Positions 32,363 to 40,851 of a DNA stretch of 64,000 nucleotides are shown in pieces (position 1 is the first letter of the stretch; the number at the start of each line of letters is the position of its first letter). Location of the stretch: NCBI GenBank assembly GCA_002436025.1, contig DIXM01000001.1, positions 1-64,000 of the forward strand. The letters are read 5' to 3'. The stretch is from a candidate division Hyd24-12 bacterium UBA6080. Its GTDB lineage: Bacteria; Fermentibacterota; Fermentibacteria; Fermentibacterales; JCC-6. The translations under genes and the position numbers were made by a program. The notes under the pieces were generated by a model that made no database searches, was not told the origin of the DNA, and was given only the letters and a program-made list of their open reading frames with translations.

Positions 32363-33240
32363 TGAGGGAACTGGTTGTCATAAGCGGCAAGGGCGGGACG
32401 GGAAAGACAAGCGTCGCCGCGTCACTTGCTGTTCTTTCTGACCGCCCCGTCATCGCGGACTGCGATGTCGATGCGGCGGACCTTCACCTTGTCTTCCAGC
32501 CCGTGGTCAGGGAACGGAGCGAGTTCTACAGCGGTCACCGGGCGGTGATCCGACGCAACATCTGCACTGGTTGCGGAGCATGCCGCAATGTGTGCAGGTT
32601 CGATGCAGTGGGAATGGTCGACACCGCGCCTGGAGACTCAGTGTACTTCATCGACTCAACAGCCTGCGAAGGTTGTGGAGCATGTGTGCGTTTCTGCCCG
32701 GCGGGAGCCATCGATTTCCCGGAGAGACACTGCGGGCAGTGGATGGTTTCAGATACGAGGGTGGGTCCGATGGTTCACGGACGTCTTGGCACCGCTGCGG
32801 AAAACTCGGGCAGACTCGTTTCCCTTATCAGAAGCGAGGCCAGACGAGTGGCAAACGCCGATGACCGCAGGAGCATCATCATCGACGGCCCTCCCGGTAT
32901 CGGTTGCCCCGTGATAGCCTCCGTCACGGGCGCGACGATGGTACTTGTAGTCACCGAACCCACCCTTTCTGGCGAGCATGACCTGAAGAGGGTCATGGAA
33001 CTCACGGCGCACTTTCAAATCCCGACATGGGTGGCCATGAACAAGTGGGACATAAACCCTGAGATCACCCTTCGTGTGGAGAGGGAAGCGGCGGCATCCG
33101 GCGCGAAACTGGCCGGAAGGATCAGGTACGATCCGGGAGTGACCGAAGCGCAGATGAACGGGAGGGCTGTGGTGGAAACAGATGCACCGAGCGCGTATGA
33201 TATGGCAAAGATATGGGATAACCTTGGTTTTCAAGCATGA
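32362..33240 (+). CDS. MinD/Mrp-family ATPase with inserted two-cluster ferredoxin domain (second)
   Basis: The product has 292 residues, paralogous to the preceding gene. Walker A is SGKGGTGKTS (8-17). Cys 68, 71, 74, 78 and 102, 105, 108, 112 form two 4Fe-4S sites. The MinD core has IIDGPPGIGCPVI and LVVTEPTLSGEHDLKR. The pair probably forms a heterodimer, as in ORP-type loci. The stop is followed within 30 bases by a third NifX-like gene. Confidence 0.88.
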   Translation: MRELVVISGKGGTGKTSVAASLAVLSDRPVIADCDVDAADLHLVFQPVVRERSEFYSGHRAVIRRNICTGCGACRNVCRFDAVGMVDTAPGDSVYFIDSTACEGCGACVRFCPAGAIDFPERHCGQWMVSDTRVGPMVHGRLGTAAENSGRLVSLIRSEARRVANADDRRSIIIDGPPGIGCPVIASVTGATMVLVVTEPTLSGEHDLKRVMELTAHFQIPTWVAMNKWDINPEITLRVEREAAASGAKLAGRIRYDPGVTEAQMNGRAVVETDAPSAYDMAKIWDNLGFQA

Positions 33241-33263
33241 GCATAACGGAAGGAACTGAAAGT

Positions 33264-33602
33264 ATGAGAATCGCAATCCCTCTGGCTGACGGCAGGCTCG
33301 CCATGCATTTCGGCCATTGCGAAAGCTTTGCCCTGGTCGACGTTGATGCCGGGTCTGGTCGTATCAAGGGCAGGAACGATGTTCCCTCCCCGGCGCACCA
33401 GCCCGGCCTTCTCCCCCCCTGGCTTTCAGAGAAGGGCGCCACAGTGATCATCGCGGGAGGAATGGGACAGAGGGCGCAGGACCTGTTCACGCAGCAGGGA
33501 ATAAAGGTGATCGTGGGAGCACCGGCGGAAACCCCTGAAGCCCTTGTCAAAGACTTTCTGGAGGGAAGCCTGAAACTCGGGGGAAACGCGTGTGACCACT
33601 GA
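33264..33602 (+). CDS. NifX-type cofactor-binding protein (third copy)
   Basis: The product has 112 residues from ATG 33264, seven bases after GGAAGGA; the upstream ATG at 33237 would add nine residues. It begins MRIAIPLADGRLAMHFGHCE, then SFALVDVD, HQPGLLPPWL, VIIAGGMGQRAQDLF and GIKVIVGA. This form (MHFGHCE) is typical of stand-alone NifX/NifB-C domains next to MinD-ferredoxin pairs. It probably carries or buffers a metal cluster for them. Confidence 0.85.
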   Translation: MRIAIPLADGRLAMHFGHCESFALVDVDAGSGRIKGRNDVPSPAHQPGLLPPWLSEKGATVIIAGGMGQRAQDLFTQQGIKVIVGAPAETPEALVKDFLEGSLKLGGNACDH

Positions 33603-34017
33603 CGGAGAGGTTTCGACGGGTCACACTCACTGCCTGTTCTGCGGAAGCCTGAACCCCAGGTCTCTGCACCTTGTCTTCGATGCTTCGGAGGATGGCGGCG
33701 TGAAATCACTTTACACCGCTCCTCCGGAACTCCAGGGATACGATGGAATTGTTCACGGTGGGATACTTGCTTCCCTTCTGGACTCGGCAATGACCCATTG
33801 CCTCTTCCACAGGGGCGTGAGGGCGCTGACAGGAGACCTTCACATAAGGTATCTCAAGTCAGTGCCCTTGGGCGTTCCCCTTGAGATCCACGCCCGGGTG
33901 CGCTCTTCAAGGCCCCCCGTGCATCTTCTCGAATCGGAGATAGCATCAGGGGGGACCGTGATGGTCAGGGCGGACGCCAAGTTCATGGAATGTCCTAGGA
34001 AATCCACCTGCGTCTGA
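33592..34017 (+). CDS. Hotdog-fold thioesterase (PaaI-like)
   Basis: The product has 141 residues from GTG 33592, overlapping the previous gene by 11 bases. The 4HBT fold is visible: HCLFCGSLNPRSL, the substrate strand GYDGIVHGGILASLLDSAMTH (Gly-Gly-Ala-type helix start) and LTGDLHIRYLKSVPLG. These hydrolyse acyl-CoA. The CxxC near the start is common in this subgroup. It is the last gene of the sigma-54 operon by position, though its link to the metal proteins is unclear. Its end overlaps the convergent ABC permease gene by 23 bases. Confidence 0.8.
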   Translation: MTTDGEVSTGHTHCLFCGSLNPRSLHLVFDASEDGGVKSLYTAPPELQGYDGIVHGGILASLLDSAMTHCLFHRGVRALTGDLHIRYLKSVPLGVPLEIHARVRSSRPPVHLLESEIASGGTVMVRADAKFMECPRKSTCV

Positions 34018-34732
34018 CGTTTTTCACTGTCAGAAAGAAAAGAACAGTGCAGTATCCGGTCAGGATGCTGATGTTCATCCACTGGTTCATCATTCCGGTT
34101 CCCAGGATCGCCCTTCGGAGAAGATCGGCCCCGTAAGTAACCGGAAGCGCATATGCAAGAGGACGGAGGAAGACCGGCAGCGACTGGACAGGGAAAAACA
34201 ACCCGCACAGGAACACCATCGGGAATCGAATGAAGTTCGAGAAAGTCTGGGCTTCAAAGACCTCGCTGACCGCAACCGCCACAAAAAGCCCCAGAAACGC
34301 TGAAACCACGGCTATAAGGATCGCAGCGGCAGCGAAAAGCGGCCAGCTCACGCCCGAAACATCAATGAACAGCATGGCCATGAGAACCGGCACGACGGCG
34401 TTGGCCACACCGAACAGGATGGCGCCGGACGTTTTTGCAAGCATGAGGGTCTCCAGTGTGATAGGTGACAGAAGCAGCCTGTCGAAAGAACGGCTCTTTT
34501 TCTCGAACGTTACTGTCACTGCCAGCATTGATGTCGTTCCGAAAAGGATCGAGAGCGCCGTGACGCCCGGAAGCAACTCCATTATGCCCCCGATGCCGCC
34601 GCCGGAGCGTATGAAGAACATCCCGGTCCAGGCAAATGGAAAGATCAGTCCCCAGCTTATGTTTGGAGGCTTCAGGTAGTAAGCCTTCATGTCTTTGGAG
34701 AGAATGGCGAAAAGTGGTATCCAGGTTTTCAC
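33995..34732 (-). CDS. ABC-2 type transporter permease
   Basis: The product has 245 residues with six membrane segments. The family shows in PFAWTGMFFIRSG, LPGVTALSILFGTTSMLAVTVTFEKKSRSFDRLLLSPIT and RFPMVFLCGLFFPVQSLP. It is the partner of the ATPase just upstream, with a four-base overlap at 34729-34732. Together they form a two-gene exporter of the NatAB/DrrAB type. The substrate is unknown. Confidence 0.88.
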   Translation of the reverse strand: MKTWIPLFAILSKDMKAYYLKPPNISWGLIFPFAWTGMFFIRSGGGIGGIMELLPGVTALSILFGTTSMLAVTVTFEKKSRSFDRLLLSPITLETLMLAKTSGAILFGVANAVVPVLMAMLFIDVSGVSWPLFAAAAILIAVVSAFLGLFVAVAVSEVFEAQTFSNFIRFPMVFLCGLFFPVQSLPVFLRPLAYALPVTYGADLLRRAILGTGMMNQWMNISILTGYCTVLFFLTVKNVRRRWIS

Positions 34733-35694
34733 TTCTTTCCCTCCTTCTTCATCTGCTCGCTCCCAATTCCGGTCACCGACACGAAGACATCCTCGAGGGA
34801 AGGTCTTCTCCTTACCGCCTCGAGAACCGGAAAACCCCTCTCTTCAAGAAAAGCGACAAGGGGTGAGATGGGAAATGCCTCTTCGGATTGAACGGAAAGT
34901 GCATTCCCTTTCTCCGGGTTGAAGACGTAACGGGGGAAAGACCGGCTGAGCGCCGCCAGATCGGCTTCTTCAAGGCTTCTGGTAGAGCAGAGGCTGAGAA
35001 TGGACACCCCTTTTACCGGAGCGAGAAGGTTCTCGAGTGAATCCTGCCGGACGACCCTGCCGTTCACTATGAAAGCGACCCGGCTGCAGAGCCTCTCGGC
35101 TTCCTCGATGTAATGAGTTGTGAGAAAGACTGTTGTTCCCGTTGCGTGGAGGTCGGAAATGAGCTTTCGAATATGCCTGGCGCTCTCAACGTCAATCCCG
35201 GTGGTTGGTTCGTCCAGAAAGAGGATGGGCGGTTCGTGAATGATACCCGCGGCAATGGTGAGCTTCCGTTTCATTCCCCTGGAATAGCCCCCGAACTTCC
35301 TTCGCCCGGCTTCGGCAAGACCGACGGATTCAAGCAGAAGAGCTGCCCTCTCCTTTCGAGCCGTTCTTCCCATCCCGTAGAGTGCTCCGCAGAAGGCAAG
35401 GTTATCGAGCCCGGTAAGTTCTGGGTAAAGATTGCTCTCATCTGGAACAACACCAATGAGGTGTTGTGCGGCCTTCACATTCCCTGTGCATTCTATTCCG
35501 GCTATCGAGAGCCGACCGGAATCGGGCCGGGCAAGCCCCGTGAGCATGTTGATGGTGGTGGTTTTCCCTGCTCCGTTCGGGCCGAGGAAACCGAAGAACT
35601 CGCCTGGCTCTATTGAAAAGGAAGCATCCTGAACTGCCGTTATGTTCCCGAATCGTTTTTGAAGACTTGTGGCCAGAACTATGGGTTCGTTCAA
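34729..35694 (-). CDS. ABC transporter ATP-binding protein (ABC-2 exporter)
   Basis: The product has 321 residues. Walker A is GPNGAGKTTT, the signature YSRGMKRKL (the usual LSGGQ is changed to YSRGM, normal for this subfamily), Walker B ILFLDEPTTGID, and the switch His in FLTTHYIEEAE. A C-terminal ~90 residues form the regulatory tail seen in DrrA/NatA proteins. It is divergent from the arsenic operon, sharing the 147-base intergenic region. Confidence 0.9.
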   Translation of the reverse strand: MNEPIVLATSLQKRFGNITAVQDASFSIEPGEFFGFLGPNGAGKTTTINMLTGLARPDSGRLSIAGIECTGNVKAAQHLIGVVPDESNLYPELTGLDNLAFCGALYGMGRTARKERAALLLESVGLAEAGRRKFGGYSRGMKRKLTIAAGIIHEPPILFLDEPTTGIDVESARHIRKLISDLHATGTTVFLTTHYIEEAERLCSRVAFIVNGRVVRQDSLENLLAPVKGVSILSLCSTRSLEEADLAALSRSFPRYVFNPEKGNALSVQSEEAFPISPLVAFLEERGFPVLEAVRRRPSLEDVFVSVTGIGSEQMKKEGKK

Positions 35695-35777
35695 CGCGGA
35701 CTCCTCTCGATCATGCAGCTAAGAATCTGCGCATATGCTTTCATGGTTGTCAATGGATCCCAATCCATCGTCCGGAG

Positions 35778-35828
35778 TTGACTTCCATGCTTACTTCTAT
35801 ATATTTGTTCCTGCACATATACGCATAT
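35778..35828 (+). promoter_or_regulatory. Promoter and candidate ArsR operator of the arsenic operon
   Basis: TTGACT at 35778, 16 bases, TATATT at 35800-35805. ATAT-ACGC-ATAT at 35817-35828 is a short dyad at the expected start of transcription, just before AAGGAGG. It is a likely binding site for the ArsR repressor encoded next. Confidence 0.6.
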
Positions 35829-35841
35829 AAGGAGGATGACG

Positions 35842-36192
35842 ATGGAACGTGATGCGCAGCTGTTCAAGGTGTTGTCGGACCTTACCCGGCTGAAGCTGAT
35901 GGTCATCCTGACGGTGTCGGGTGAGACGTGTGTCTGCCGGCTGACTGAAGCCCTGGGGGTTTCCGAAAGCACGGTGTCAAGGCATCTGGGTGTTCTTCGG
36001 GCAAATGGACTTGTGAAAGCGAGAAGGCAGGGCACCTGGATGCACTACAGTCTCCTCACACCCCCCTCGGGAGCCATAAAACACCTTTCCCGCTACTTCG
36101 TCACAGAGTTGTCGACCGGTTCCGATATGACGCAGGTCTTCGAAAAGCTATTAAAAAGCTCATGCGAGACAGGGAGGCGTGCCGATGGCTGA
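35842..36192 (+). CDS. arsR: ArsR-family repressor
   Basis: The product has 116 residues from ATG 35842, six bases after AAGGAGG; an ATG at 35836 is too close to it. It is a winged helix (LFKVLSDLTRLKLMVIL, LGVSESTVSRHLGVLRANGLV). The metalloid site is ETCVCRL, the CxC of arsenite-sensing ArsR, and HYSL marks the wing end. With arsenite bound it should release the operator. It overlaps the efflux gene by eight bases. Confidence 0.88.
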   Translation: MERDAQLFKVLSDLTRLKLMVILTVSGETCVCRLTEALGVSESTVSRHLGVLRANGLVKARRQGTWMHYSLLTPPSGAIKHLSRYFVTELSTGSDMTQVFEKLLKSSCETGRRADG

Positions 36193-37348
36193 GAGAAGGA
36201 TGAGCAACCCTTTCGAGAAGTACCTGACGGTCTGGGTGGCGTTGTGTATCGTCGCGGGGATCCTTCTGGGCAAGGCCGCCCCCGATCTGGCCAAAACCCT
36301 CGATTCCATGTCGATAACGGTCGGCGGCGCTCCGGTCGTGTCCATTCCCATTGCGATCTGCCTGTTCATGATGATGTACCCCATAATGGTGAAGATCGAT
36401 TTCGGCAGCGTGGTGCGTGCCGGCAAAAGCGGCAAGCCTGTTCTTCTCACGCTTTTCATCAACTGGTGCGTGAAGCCATTCACCATGTACGGCATCGCCC
36501 TGCTCTTCCTTGGCCTTCTGTTCAAGGGGTTCATCGGCCCCGATGCAACTGACCTCGTGCGTATGCCCTTCGGCCTCGATCTTCCTGTTGGAGCTACACA
36601 TGGCGCGGGCACCGTTGTGCTTTCCGAGGGTGTCAGAATGCTCGAGGTACCGCTCTGGCGAAGCTACCTGGCCGGCACGATACTGCTGGGAATCGCTCCC
36701 TGCACCGCGATGGTGCTCGTCTGGAGCCACCTCGCCCGGGGCAACGACGGCCTCACACTGGTAATGGTTGCCATCAACTCCCTTACCATGCTCCTGCTTT
36801 ACGGAGTTCTGGGGGGTTTCCTGCTGGGTGTGGGCAGGCTGCCCATACCCTGGCAGGCACTGCTTCTCTCCATAGGCATCTATGTCGCCCTGCCCCTCGC
36901 CGCCGGTTACCTGTCCCGGCGATGGATCATAGCAGCCAGGGGCAGGGAATGGTTCGAGAAGAAGTTCCTCCACTTCCTCACGCCAGTCACCATCAGCGCT
37001 CTGCTTCTGACACTCGTTCTTCTCTTCAGCTTCAAGGGCGAGGTCATCGCGTCAAATCCGCTGACGATCCTGTGGATCGCCGTACCCCTCTTCATCCAGA
37101 CCGTGATGATCTTCGGGCTGGGCTACCATCTGGCCCGGAAACTGAGACTCTCGTACGAGGATGCCGCTCCCGCAGCCATGATAGGCGCATCGAACCACTT
37201 CGAAGTCGCCATCGCAACAGCCACGATGCTGTTCGGGCTTTCCTCCGGTGCGGCACTTGCAACGGTGGTCGGCGTTCTTATAGAGGTGCCGGTCATGCTG
37301 CTTCTCGTAAGGTTCTGCACCCGCACAAGGGGGTGGTTCAATTCTTGA
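36185..37348 (+). CDS. acr3: Arsenite efflux permease, ACR3 family
   Basis: The product has 387 residues from ATG 36185 (GGGAGGC upstream). About ten membrane segments. ACR3 signatures: KIDFGSVVRAGK, LLTLFINWCVKPFTMYGIA, GIAPCTAMVLVWSHLARGN (the conserved Cys in the fourth segment) and GASNHFEVAIATAT. It exports arsenite using the proton gradient. An extra loop around residues 110-150 (FIGPDATDLVRMPFG) is longer than in short ACR3 proteins. It is expressed with the two arsR genes. No arsenate reductase is seen nearby. Confidence 0.92.
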   Translation: MAERRMSNPFEKYLTVWVALCIVAGILLGKAAPDLAKTLDSMSITVGGAPVVSIPIAICLFMMMYPIMVKIDFGSVVRAGKSGKPVLLTLFINWCVKPFTMYGIALLFLGLLFKGFIGPDATDLVRMPFGLDLPVGATHGAGTVVLSEGVRMLEVPLWRSYLAGTILLGIAPCTAMVLVWSHLARGNDGLTLVMVAINSLTMLLLYGVLGGFLLGVGRLPIPWQALLLSIGIYVALPLAAGYLSRRWIIAARGREWFEKKFLHFLTPVTISALLLTLVLLFSFKGEVIASNPLTILWIAVPLFIQTVMIFGLGYHLARKLRLSYEDAAPAAMIGASNHFEVAIATATMLFGLSSGAALATVVGVLIEVPVMLLLVRFCTRTRGWFNS

Positions 37349-37404
37349 CGAAGCCCCGCACGGACGATAGGGTACGTTGACCCAAGCCGGAAGGTGCTGC
37401 TTTG

Positions 37405-37728
37405 ATGGATTCACGGGAAATGGCCAGGGTTTTCAAGATCCTGTCGGTTGATGCCAGAGTGCGCATCGTCACAATCCTGAAAGAGCGTTCAATGTGCGTC
37501 AACGCCCTGGCCAGGCACCTCGAGATGTCTGCCGCAGCGGTCTCACAGCATCTTCGGGTGCTTCGCGACGGCGGTGTCGTGCAGGACTGCAGGAGCGGCA
37601 ACTTCGTGCACTACAGCCTCAATCCCGAAACCATGGAACAATGGAAGTCCATGACTTCAGGGCTTCTGGAGTGCGATGACAAACCGGTGTGCTGCAATTC
37701 AAACGGGGTCGGCTCCTGCGCAAAGTAG
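37405..37728 (+). CDS. Second ArsR-family regulator with Cys-rich tail
   Basis: The product has 107 residues from ATG 37405 (GGAAGGTG upstream). It is a winged helix (MARVFKILSVDARVRIVTIL, MSAAAVSQHLRVLRDGGVV, HYSLNPE). The usual CVC is reduced to one Cys (SMCVNAL), but the tail has CDDKPVCCNSNGVGSC, four cysteines that could make a different metal site. It lies 56 bases after acr3. It may sense a different metalloid, or As(III) with alternative geometry. Confidence 0.8.
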   Translation: MDSREMARVFKILSVDARVRIVTILKERSMCVNALARHLEMSAAAVSQHLRVLRDGGVVQDCRSGNFVHYSLNPETMEQWKSMTSGLLECDDKPVCCNSNGVGSCAK

Positions 37729-37803
37729 CCATTGCGCCCTCCGGTCCGATTGCACATACTCACCATGAAGTGAAACCCGGAGGGGCAGAAGGGTCACTTT
37801 CCA

Positions 37804-38592
37804 TTGACTGACTTTATCCACACCGACACCCTGTTGGGCGTACTTGAGACGGTTTCCGAACCGGTCATTTCATACAGCGATTCCCTGCGCATAGTCTGGA
37901 TCAACCCCGCTGCCGAAGTCTTTCTCGGCCTCAGTCTTGAAAGGGTCCGGGGGCTTTCCTGTCTCGACATCTTTCCCGAAGGCCTGCCCTGCAGAAACAA
38001 CTGCCCTGTCCGCAGGGCACTCAATGAGGACCGTACGGTTTCACTTCTCACAGAAGGGCTGGCCCTGGGGGAGATCCTTCTCACAGCTGTTCCGTTCATC
38101 CAGGGCTCAGGACTCGCCCGGGTTATCGAGATCATACAGGGCGCATTCATGGAGATATCCAAACCACCCTTCAAGTTCAGGGTCCTCGAGCAGATAAACG
38201 CTCTATTCAGTTTCACTGAAGCCGCTTCAGTGCTTGTGGAAGCCACGAGGGAAATAGCAGGTGAAGTGGCCGCGGGCGTTTACTCACTCGACGATGAGGG
38301 CTTCTCACTCATCTCGGGTAAAGGTGTTCCCGAAAGCATGAGCGTTCTCCCCAGACTCGAGCTCATCTCCAGATCCCCCCTTTATGTTAGAACCCGCTCC
38401 ATCTTCCCGGGAATTCCCCCCGAGGGGCTCCCCCTTGAAGTATCCCTTCTGCCGCTCAACGGGTCCGGAAGCTATGCCGGTCTTCTGCTCTGCGGGGTGA
38501 TACCAGACTCTGACGGCAGGGAAAGGCTTGAAGGACTGCAGTCCGTGATGAACGACGCAATGGACAGGTTTCACCGGGCTGAGGGATGCTGA
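37804..38592 (+). CDS. PAS-domain sensor protein without output domain
   Basis: The product has 262 residues from TTG 37804; the site is weak. The N-terminal PAS (about 5-120) contains LSCLDIFPEGLPCRNNCPV, with Cys in the same C-x3-C arrangement as in the sigma-54 activator at 28512. The rest (FTEAASVLVEATREIAGEVAAGVYSL, LLPLNGSGSYAGLLLCG) looks like a degenerate GAF domain. No kinase, HD or GGDEF domain follows. It may act by protein contact. Its partner is unknown. Confidence 0.6.
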   Translation: MTDFIHTDTLLGVLETVSEPVISYSDSLRIVWINPAAEVFLGLSLERVRGLSCLDIFPEGLPCRNNCPVRRALNEDRTVSLLTEGLALGEILLTAVPFIQGSGLARVIEIIQGAFMEISKPPFKFRVLEQINALFSFTEAASVLVEATREIAGEVAAGVYSLDDEGFSLISGKGVPESMSVLPRLELISRSPLYVRTRSIFPGIPPEGLPLEVSLLPLNGSGSYAGLLLCGVIPDSDGRERLEGLQSVMNDAMDRFHRAEGC

Positions 38593-38647
38593 AGGCTTCT
38601 CATTGGAACAGCGCTATATTTCCTCCAGGCTTTTGAAGGGAGACACT

Positions 38648-39040
38648 ATGGACATCGCCAGGGCACTCAACTCGAAGCATTTCCTGACCAGGCCGGTGGA
38701 GTCCCACATGAGCGCTTCCGCAGTTGGTTCGGGAGGAATCGATGTCCTGTCCACACCGTGGATGATAGCCCTCATGGAAACCGCCTCCAGGGATGCTGTT
38801 CAGGGCTTCCTCCCCCCCGGTCACACCACGGTTGGAACAAGGGTTGACGTCAGGCACACCGCCCCGCTTCAGGTCGGAGCCTTCGTCAGCGTGGAAAGCA
38901 CCCTCATCGAGATACGTGACCGGATCCTCGTCTTTGCCGTCAGAGCCTGGAGCGATTCGGGAGACATAGGCCACGGCACTCACGAGAGGGTCGTGATAAA
39001 CACCGACAAATTCATGTCCCGGTTGAAGAAAGGCGTTTGA
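38648..39040 (+). CDS. FlK/TlpB-like thioesterase (hotdog fold)
   Basis: The product has 130 residues from ATG 38648 (AAGGGAGACACT upstream). The hotdog fold is seen in LSTPWMIALMETASRDAVQGFLPPGHTTVGTRVDVRHTAPLQVG. The run STPxMIxxMExAS and TVGTRVDVRH are the marks of the fluoroacetyl-CoA-thioesterase-like family. It hydrolyses some acyl-CoA; the substrate is unknown. Its stop overlaps the pepF start (TGATG). Confidence 0.82.
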   Translation: MDIARALNSKHFLTRPVESHMSASAVGSGGIDVLSTPWMIALMETASRDAVQGFLPPGHTTVGTRVDVRHTAPLQVGAFVSVESTLIEIRDRILVFAVRAWSDSGDIGHGTHERVVINTDKFMSRLKKGV

Positions 39041-40851
39041 TGGCTGCAACCCCTCTGAAAAGGGATCAGGTTGCCAGGGAAGACACCTGGGACCTCACCC
39101 CCATGTACGCAACCGACGAAGAGTGGCATCTCCGGTTCACCGAAGCCTGTGCGCTGCCCCAGGAGGTCTCCCGCTTTCGGGGAACGCTGGGAAACTCTGC
39201 TCAAACCCTCGCGGAAGCACTGAAGCACATCCTTGAAGCGTTCCGGACGATCGAGGGGCTGTACGTCTACGCCCACCTTCGACAGGACCAGGACCTGTCC
39301 GACTCCACAGCGGTCGAGATGTTCGAGAAGGCCGCTGCGCTCAACTCCCGTCTGGCCGCTGAAACCAGTTACATGGCACCTGAGATCCTCGCGGTGAAGC
39401 CTTCCACAATGGCTTCCTGGCTCGATACCCCCGACGTGAAACCCTATGCGATCTGGCTTGAAGAGATACTCAGGGCGGGGCCACACACACTGAACGCCTC
39501 CGAAGAAGCGCTTCTCGCAAGAGCATCTGAGGTTACGAGATGTTTCAGCGGCGCCAGCGGCAAACTGACCAACGTGGAGATGCCCGCCAGGCTTCCCGAG
39601 ATCGAGACCGATGACGGCAGGAAACAAAAGCTCACGAACAGCAATTTCATAAGGATCCTCACCGAAGGTACCCGAGGAGTGCGAAAGGCTGCGTTCCAGG
39701 GGTATTACAACGAGCTTTCGGGCAACACGGCAACCCTTGCCGCGCTTCTGGAAGGACAGGTCAAAGCCCATTCCTTCAGTGCCGGGGCACGCAGCTTCCC
39801 TTCGGCGCTTGCCGCTTCTCTCTTCAATGACAGGATCAGCACGGATGTGTACGACTCTCTCATCGTGGCAGTTCGAAGGAATCTGCCGACACTGCACAGG
39901 TACTACGACCTCAAGAAAAGGATACTCAAGCTTGCAAGCCTTGGAATGCACGACCTCTACACACCCATCGCAGGCAAAAGCGGCAGACGGTACACCTTTG
40001 AGGAGGGGGTACGGCTCACCCTCGACGCCGTAAGCCCCCTGGGAACCCAATACGTTGACACCCTGGCGCGCGGCATCGAAAACCGCTGGGTGGACAGGTA
40101 CGAGAACGCGGGAAAACGGTCGGGCGCGTACTCCAGCGGCTGCTACGACAGCCCGCCGTACATGCTCCTTAACTTCACCGGAACGCTCGATTCGGTCTTC
40201 ACGCTGGCACACGAAGCGGGTCACTCCATGCACAGCCACTATTCCAGAAAGAATCGCTCCTATCAGGATTCAGACTACCCCATAATCCTGGCGGAAGTGG
40301 CCAGCATAACGAACGAAATGCTTCTCTTCGAACACCTGTCGGGAACGCTCTCGGACAGGGCCGAACTGGTGGGGATGCTTGATCACCTGGTGAACAGCTT
40401 CAGGTCCACGCTCTTCCGCCAGACCATGTTCGCGGAGTTCGAGCTTCTGATACACCGCCACGTGGAGGAAGGCGGAATACTGACACCCGACTATCTGAAC
40501 GAGCAGTACTTCGCCCTGGTGCGGGCCTACCACGGCGACTCCTTCACCTGGGATGATTCGGACAGGCTCATATCCACTGAATGGGCCCGGGTTCCCCACT
40601 TCTACTACAACTTCTACGTGTACAAGTATGCAACCGGTATGGCGGCCGCCGTCGCGGCGAGTGAAGCGGTACTCGGCGGTAAAGCCGATGCCTACTCGGC
40701 CTTTCTTGGGGGAGGACGCTCCAAACCACCCCTCGAGCAACTCATGGGCATTGGCGTTGACCTTGAATCTCCCGGACCGGTGAACACCGCGGTGGCACGC
40801 TTCGCCCGCACGACGGACGCACTGGAGGAGGCGCTTGGCCAGAAAGGATAA
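39040..40851 (+). CDS. pepF: Oligoendopeptidase F (M3 family)
   Basis: The product has 603 residues, normal for PepF. It has the zinc site HEAGHSMH (His391) and the downstream Glu in ILAEVASITNEMLL, plus AYSSGCYDSPPYMLLNF and FAEFELLIHR. It is cytoplasmic and cleaves short peptides. The N-terminal helical lobe (residues 1-200) is complete. The end overlaps the next gene by 17 bases. Confidence 0.92.
   Translation: MAATPLKRDQVAREDTWDLTPMYATDEEWHLRFTEACALPQEVSRFRGTLGNSAQTLAEALKHILEAFRTIEGLYVYAHLRQDQDLSDSTAVEMFEKAAALNSRLAAETSYMAPEILAVKPSTMASWLDTPDVKPYAIWLEEILRAGPHTLNASEEALLARASEVTRCFSGASGKLTNVEMPARLPEIETDDGRKQKLTNSNFIRILTEGTRGVRKAAFQGYYNELSGNTATLAALLEGQVKAHSFSAGARSFPSALAASLFNDRISTDVYDSLIVAVRRNLPTLHRYYDLKKRILKLASLGMHDLYTPIAGKSGRRYTFEEGVRLTLDAVSPLGTQYVDTLARGIENRWVDRYENAGKRSGAYSSGCYDSPPYMLLNFTGTLDSVFTLAHEAGHSMHSHYSRKNRSYQDSDYPIILAEVASITNEMLLFEHLSGTLSDRAELVGMLDHLVNSFRSTLFRQTMFAEFELLIHRHVEEGGILTPDYLNEQYFALVRAYHGDSFTWDDSDRLISTEWARVPHFYYNFYVYKYATGMAAAVAASEAVLGGKADAYSAFLGGGRSKPPLEQLMGIGVDLESPGPVNTAVARFARTTDALEEALGQKG

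Noticed and set aside
30061..33602. Nitrogen-fixation cluster
   Set aside because: NifX-like domains occur, but there is no nifH, D, K, E, N or B core; the gene set fits an ORP-like system better.
36101..36973. Leftward 290-residue His/Gln-rich frame
   Set aside because: Antisense to acr3; its composition is typical of reverse translation of a membrane protein gene.
38980..40239. Leftward 419-residue frame
   Set aside because: It is antisense to pepF, which has full zinc-peptidase motifs.
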